Shown: positions 5,571 through 5,640 of the stretch, one piece after another
Layout: every line of letters starts with the position of its first letter
Numbering within the stretch: position 1 is the first letter of the stretch
From: an uncultured Blautia sp.
GTDB taxonomy: Bacteria > Bacillota > Clostridia > Lachnospirales > Lachnospiraceae
Direction of reading: 5' to 3'
DNA: 5,640 nt
NCBI GenBank assembly: GCA_900551465.1
Contig: URWL01000154.1
Location: forward strand, 1-5,640
Position numbers and translations under genes: made by a program
Notes under the pieces: model-generated
What the model was told of the DNA's origin: nothing
Database searches by the model: none
What the model saw: only the letters and a program-made list of their open reading frames with translations

Positions 5571-5640
5571 AATACTTCTAGTTTATAATATTACAGCGGG
5601 GTGCCAAAGCATCAGGGCAGTAAGACCGAACAAGCGTGTT
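5571..5640 (+). other. Non-coding start of the rpoA-downstream gap
   Basis: The 70 bases after rpoA contain no recognisable gene start, although rplQ (L17) normally follows. GGTGC (5600-5604) can pair with GCATC (5609-5613) around CAAA, and TGCC (5602-5605) alternatively with GGCA (5616-5619). A perfect TATAAT at 5584-5589 has no matching -35 at 16-18 bases. The segment is probably an rplQ leader cut by the window edge. Confidence 0.4.

Noticed and set aside
5584..5589. TATAAT as a promoter for rplQ
   Set aside because: No acceptable -35 lies 16-18 bases upstream, where the sequence is the end of rpoA.

Overview
The window looks like the chromosome of a low-to-moderate GC Firmicute of the class Clostridia, most likely Lachnospiraceae. 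This rests on strong AAGGAGG-type ribosome binding sites, frequent AGA and AAA codons, TTGnnn/TATAAT-type promoters, the gene order rpmJ-rpsM-rpsK-rpsD-rpoA with the S4 gene inside the alpha operon, and S13, S11, S4 and alpha-subunit sequences of Firmicute type. The family-level placement is an inference from style and gene order, not from a search.

Left part (1-480): no large gene. It holds a well-formed extended -10 promoter (177-205), a 23-codon ORF with a ribosome binding site (234-305), and a roughly 20-bp hairpin followed by a T-rich tract (333-392). Together these look like a compact transcription unit of about 180 nt, or a transcription-attenuating leader of the downstream hflK gene. 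No other convincing promoter for hflK was found.

Middle part (484-2432): hflK and hflC, two membrane-anchored SPFH/prohibitin-family proteins, 5 nt apart and closed by an intrinsic terminator (2470-2518). In E. coli the HflK-HflC complex surrounds and modulates the membrane protease FtsH; no ftsH lies in the window.

Right part (2554-5640): a promoter and leader, then rpmJ (L36, GTG start), a gap of about 295 nt packed with hairpins, rpsM (S13), rpsK (S11), rpsD (S4) and rpoA (RNA polymerase alpha, GTG start). The window ends 70 nt after rpoA, where rplQ (L17) would be expected. These genes make small-subunit proteins and the assembly scaffold of RNA polymerase, and probably form one operon. 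infA, often directly before rpmJ in Firmicutes, is not there; the hflKC unit occupies that place.

The most noteworthy signals are non-coding: the structured rpmJ-rpsM intercistronic RNA with two hairpin loops that share a TACCG motif complementary to a CGGTA just after rpmJ; the promoter/small ORF/terminator unit before hflK; and the tandem hairpins between rpsD and rpoA. No phage, insertion sequence, CRISPR array, tRNA or rRNA was seen.
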